A DNA stretch of 8,788 bases from Oscillospiraceae bacterium (GTDB lineage: Bacteria; Bacillota; Clostridia; Oscillospirales; Oscillospiraceae). A program made the translations under genes and the position numbers. Numbering within the stretch: the stretch's first letter is position 1; each line of letters opens with the position of its first letter. Positions 6,127 through 8,788 of this stretch are shown in pieces. The notes beneath the pieces were generated by a model, which searched no databases, was not told where the DNA came from, and was given only the letters and a program-made list of their open reading frames with translations. Location: positions 1-8,788 of the forward strand of contig JAISTA010000068.1 of the NCBI GenBank assembly GCA_031272845.1, given 5' to 3'.

Positions 6127-6275
6127 ATATAATCAAATAATCATATAGTAGCCTGAAAATAATGTTGTTGTGTCTGTAAAAACGTCGGGAGCGAACCCCG
6201 GGGGACACGCGAGAGGGCTTGTAAACGAAAAACATAACCGCGGCCGATTAGTCGGGTGCAGGAGGATTTTTACTG
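6127..6275 (+). promoter_or_regulatory. ftsZ 5' leader with potential RNA structure
   Basis: This leader of about 150 bases changes from AT-rich to GC-rich. TGTGTC (6169-6174) can pair with GACACG (6204-6209), enclosing CGGG/CCCG (6186-6189 and 6197-6200). CCGA-TTAG-TCGG (6244-6255) is a perfect small hairpin ending four bases before the AGGAGG ribosome site at 6260-6265. I do not recognise a known riboswitch or protein-binding leader. The 10-base gap between AGGAGG and the ATG is slightly long. Together with 5890-6126 this accounts for the 386-base stretch without a gene. Confidence 0.4.
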
Positions 6276-7577
6276 ATGACAGAAAATGAAAGCGTTGTTG
6301 TAATAAAGGTAGTCGGCGTTGGCGGCGCGGGAAATAATGCCGTAAACCGTATGGTTGAGGCGGAAATCTCGGGCGTTGAGTTCATTTCCGCAAACACGGA
6401 TAAGCCGGCTCTGCTTAAGTCCAAGGCGGACAAGAGAATCCAGCTCGGCATTAAGCTCACAGGCGGGCAGGGCGCGGGCGCGGATCCTGAGGTCGGCCGA
6501 AAGGCGGCGGAGGAAAACCGCAACGACATTGCAAAGGAGCTTGAGGACGCGGACATGATTTTCATCGCCTGCGGTATGGGCGGCGGAACGGGAACGGGCG
6601 CGGCTCCGGTCGTCGCGGATATTGCGCGCGAGGCCGGCAAGCTGACGATTGCGGTTGTAACAACGCCGTTTTCGTTTGAGGGCGCCAAGCGCATGCAGCA
6701 GGCGCAGGACGGAATAGACGAGCTGCGCGACAAGGTAGACGCGCTGTTTATAATCCCGAACGAGCGGCTAAAAGAGGTTACAGACCAGAAAATAACCTTC
6801 TTAAACGCGTTTAAGATAGCAGACGACGTGCTGTATCAGGCGGTGCTCAACATATCGAGCATTGTCAGAAACACAGAGGCGATAAACCTCGATTTTGCGG
6901 ACATTTGCCGCATTATGAAGGGCTCCGGCCTTGCGCATATGGGTACGGCGGTTGCAACGGGCAAGGAAAAGGCGGCGAACGCCGCTGTCGCCGCAATGTC
7001 CTCCGCACTTATGCAGACCTCAATTGACGGGGCGCAGGGCATTATCATCAACGTAATCGGCGGGGTTGACCTCACGCTTGAGGAAATCGAGCTTGCGGCA
7101 AGTATGATCTCCGAGCGCGCGCATCCTGACGCGAATATAATCTTCGGTGCAGGGTTTGACGAATCGCTTGAGGATTCCATCAAAATCACCGTCATCGCAA
7201 CGCATTTTTCGGAGGAGCAGCAAAAAGCGCTTCAGGCTCCGAAAAAGTCCGTGCAGCAGCCGGCGCAGCGCCCTGTTCAGTCAGCGGCTCCGGCGCGGCG
7301 CGAGGAAAGCGCCTCCGCCGGAACGGGCGAGCAGACCTCAATGTCAGACTGGCTCGGCAAGGCAAAGCGCGAGGATCCGCAGCCCGGCCGCGTAGTGACT
7401 GAAACCGCGAGCACAGCGCCCGTGTCGTCAGCGCCGAGGGCAGCCGTGCCGGAGCGCGAGCAGAGCCGGCAGGCGCCGCAAAAGCCTGTTTTAGATCCGA
7501 GACCGCTCCAGAATAACGACGCGGACGAAGAGAGCGAGTACGACAAAATTTTGAAAATGTTCAATCTCGGAAGATAA
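6276..7577 (+). CDS. ftsZ: Cell division protein FtsZ
   Basis: Tubulin-like GTPase that polymerises into the cytokinetic Z-ring at mid-cell. The 433-residue protein contains the nucleotide-binding start VVGVGGAGNNAVNRM (12-26), NTD at 40-42, the tubulin signature GGGTGTG at 102-108, TPFSFEG near 130-136, and the T7 loop NLDFADI with the catalytic aspartates at about 206 and 209. The C-terminal activation domain runs to about residue 320. A Pro/Ala/Gln/Arg-rich linker of about 100 residues follows, holding a short SMSDWLGKAKR patch, and the protein ends EESEYDKILKMFNLGR. That tail is in the position of the C-terminal peptide that binds FtsA, SepF or other partners, but lacks the common D-I-P-x-F-L pattern. 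The start has AGGAGG ten bases upstream. It is the first gene of its transcript, with a terminator 158 bases beyond its stop. Confidence 0.98.
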   Translation: MTENESVVVIKVVGVGGAGNNAVNRMVEAEISGVEFISANTDKPALLKSKADKRIQLGIKLTGGQGAGADPEVGRKAAEENRNDIAKELEDADMIFIACGMGGGTGTGAAPVVADIAREAGKLTIAVVTTPFSFEGAKRMQQAQDGIDELRDKVDALFIIPNERLKEVTDQKITFLNAFKIADDVLYQAVLNISSIVRNTEAINLDFADICRIMKGSGLAHMGTAVATGKEKAANAAVAAMSSALMQTSIDGAQGIIINVIGGVDLTLEEIELAASMISERAHPDANIIFGAGFDESLEDSIKITVIATHFSEEQQKALQAPKKSVQQPAQRPVQSAAPARREESASAGTGEQTSMSDWLGKAKREDPQPGRVVTETASTAPVSSAPRAAVPEREQSRQAPQKPVLDPRPLQNNDADEESEYDKILKMFNLGR

Positions 7578-7734
7578 GCTCCGCAAATTCAAGGCGCTGA
7601 ATTTTTCCGCCCGTGCGTTTCTGGTTGATATGATTCGAATAAAAGCACACCGGCGGGGAAAAGCTATAGAAAGCATAGTAAAAACGCGGCGATACAATTG
7701 CGCTATTGCCTTAGGATTTTCAGCCGGACACTGA
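7578..7734 (+). other. ftsZ 3' region with a possible 34-codon ORF
   Basis: Between the ftsZ stop and its terminator lies a 34-codon ORF, ATG 7630 to TGA 7732-7734, beginning MIRIKAHRRGKAIES. It is basic and contains one cysteine. It ends immediately before the terminator stem. No ribosome site precedes the ATG, and I recognise no family, so this may be untranslated 3' sequence. Nothing else is evident in the gap. Confidence 0.2.
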
Positions 7735-7771
7735 AGAACTACCGCTGCCGCCGCGCAGCGGTAGTTTTGTT
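7735..7771 (+). terminator. Rho-independent terminator after ftsZ
   Basis: ACTACCGCTG (7738-7747) pairs perfectly with CAGCGGTAGT (7756-7765) across an eight-base loop, and flanking A/U bases can extend the stem. TTTTGTT follows. This should end most ftsZ transcripts. The flanking A residues also make it a weak terminator candidate on the other strand. Confidence 0.85.
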
Positions 7772-7824
7772 CAGGGACGGCGTGACAGCGCGGAGCGCTA
7801 GGCCGCTTTCGGGGACTAATAAAC

Positions 7825-8724
7825 ATGAAGAAAACACTGGCCCTAATAAATCACAAATATAAGGCGCTTGTCGCCGCGCCGCGACTAAACCGCTTCAGGC
7901 TGTACCGCGTGTTCCGCAAGACTGCGGGAATGTATATGCGCGGGCATGTCGGCCGTTCGGCGGGCGCAATGTCGTATTTTCTCACGATCAGCATTTTCCC
8001 GATACTGATTTGCGCGGTCGCGCTGCTCTCCACGATAAATATTGCGGACAGCGAGGGATATCTGCTCCCGGAGCTCGCGCAGATAATCCCGGAGCAGGCG
8101 TTTGAGCCGATACGGGACTTTTTGCAGTACGTTGAAAAGGCCACAAGCCCCGTTATGCTCTCACTCGGCGTGCTTGTTATGCTGACAAGCTCCTCTGCCG
8201 CTGTGCGCGCGTTTTCCAGCATTTGCGCGGAGCTTCAGGGCAAACGGCGGTTTCCCGGAGCGGTTACGTATATACTCGCGTTTTTAGTCTCGGCGCTTTT
8301 TATTGTCGGAATATACCTCTCCGGCGTAATAATGGTCGGCGGAGACTGGCTTATGAACTGGCTGAACGATAAATTCGGCGTACATTACCTGACGCAGCTA
8401 TGGAAATCCCTGCGGTTTTTACTGATGTTTCTGATGCTGGCGGCGATTTACTTCGGTCTGTATTCCTTTTCCGCGCCGAAGGGCGACAGGCACAGAATAC
8501 GCCTTATAGGGGCGACCGCCGCCTCAGTCGCGACGGTTATTGTCAGTGTTATATTTTCAAAAATGATTTCAGCCTCGGTTAAATACACCGTTGTTTACGG
8601 TTCGCTTGCGTCCTTTGTTATACTGATGACGTGGCTGTATATGCTCTCGCTGATTGTAATAATGGGCAACGTGTTGAATATCGCGATTGTCAAATCAAAG
8701 GAGCCGGATGATTACAGACAGTGA
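7825..8724 (+). CDS. YihY/BrkB-family integral membrane protein
   Basis: A 299-residue inner-membrane protein of the YihY/BrkB family, once mislabelled ribonuclease BN; the molecular role is unproven, with transport or envelope functions suggested for relatives. After a basic N-terminus of about 45 residues come the family signature SAGAMSYFLTISIFPILI (45-62) and hydrophobic segments at about 47-70, 108-126, 147-171, 197-215, 227-247 and 258-288. The last contains YGSLASFVILMTWLYMLSL, typical of the family. The usual Gly-Ala-Glu-Leu-Asn near the end reads GNVLN, so the acidic residue is missing. The ATG has only a weak GGGGA ten bases upstream. No own promoter is obvious after the ftsZ terminator, so it may depend on read-through. 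Its last 17 bases overlap the start of mrnC. Confidence 0.92.
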   Translation: MKKTLALINHKYKALVAAPRLNRFRLYRVFRKTAGMYMRGHVGRSAGAMSYFLTISIFPILICAVALLSTINIADSEGYLLPELAQIIPEQAFEPIRDFLQYVEKATSPVMLSLGVLVMLTSSSAAVRAFSSICAELQGKRRFPGAVTYILAFLVSALFIVGIYLSGVIMVGGDWLMNWLNDKFGVHYLTQLWKSLRFLLMFLMLAAIYFGLYSFSAPKGDRHRIRLIGATAASVATVIVSVIFSKMISASVKYTVVYGSLASFVILMTWLYMLSLIVIMGNVLNIAIVKSKEPDDYRQ

Positions 8725-8788
8725 CCTTGTCGGCATACCCGTTTTAACGCTTGCGTATCTCGGAGATTCCGTATTTTAAACACTTGTG
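8708..8788 (+). pseudogene. mrnC: Mini-ribonuclease 3 (MrnC), start only, with in-frame stop
   Basis: From ATG 8708-8710 the frame reads MITDSDLVGIPVLTLAYLGDSVF, then TAA at 8777-8779, then Thr-Leu-Val to the window end. The block LTLAYLGDSVF-x-TLV matches the N-terminus of Mini-RNase III, a dimeric RNase III-like enzyme that matures 23S rRNA ends. B. subtilis has ALAYIGDAIFEVYVR here, so the stop replaces the conserved Glu; GAA to TAA is one base change. Asp20 in the GDS motif corresponds to the catalytic Asp region. AAAGGAG (8697-8703) lies four bases before the ATG. The ATG is inside the end of the YihY gene (17-base overlap), which suggests translational coupling. The interruption is 12 bases from the window end, so a sequencing or contig-edge error is as likely as a true nonsense mutation. 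Confidence 0.65.

Noticed and set aside
6162..6179. Five-codon ORF (Met-Leu-Leu-Cys-Leu) in the ftsZ leader as a leader peptide
   Set aside because: There is no ribosome site and no paired terminator/antiterminator downstream, and a five-codon ORF is easily a chance event.
1..8788. Mobile element, CRISPR array, defence system or tRNA/rRNA genes
   Set aside because: I found no transposase, integrase, regular spaced repeats, terminal inverted repeats or tRNA-like folds. Gene content is ordinary housekeeping.

Overview
This 8.8 kb window looks like ordinary chromosome from a moderately GC-rich member of the Clostridia, probably a gut Oscillospirales/Ruminococcaceae-type lineage. That placement is an inference. 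It rests on the clostridial families present (a DUF885 lipoprotein, DUF975, NrdR, Mini-RNase III), strong AGGAG-type ribosome binding sites, sigma-A promoters close to consensus, and GC-ending codons. I see no rRNA, tRNA, CRISPR array, insertion sequence or phage gene.

Minus-strand half (positions 1 to about 6024, transcribed right to left). Near the middle of the window a promoter drives a GTG-started DUF975 membrane protein (5086-5889) followed closely by a small FMN-binding split-barrel protein (4653-5048). After a 130-base gap comes nrdR (3896-4522), the repressor of ribonucleotide reductase genes, with an unusual zinc knuckle and a long charged tail. A second strong promoter (3643-3672) starts the leuS unit. 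Its leader carries mutually exclusive terminator and antiterminator hairpins and a 20-codon leader ORF, but no recognisable T-box. leuS (1032-3458) is complete and canonical. A DUF885 lipoprotein gene follows 57 bases downstream and runs off the left edge.

Plus-strand half (6093-8788). A near-perfect promoter, back to back with the DUF975 promoter, drives ftsZ through a leader of about 150 bases. ftsZ (6276-7577) encodes a complete FtsZ with a variable linker and an atypical C-terminal peptide. A perfect terminator hairpin follows at 7735-7771. Then come a YihY/BrkB-family membrane protein (7825-8724) and, overlapping its 3' end, the start of mrnC (Mini-RNase III). The mrnC frame is interrupted by TAA exactly where the family has glutamate.

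The genes are mostly housekeeping: translation, cell division, dNTP regulation and RNA processing. The most interesting signals are regulatory. They are the non-T-box leuS attenuator, and the symmetric divergent DUF975/ftsZ promoter region with a 14-bp palindrome exactly at its midpoint.
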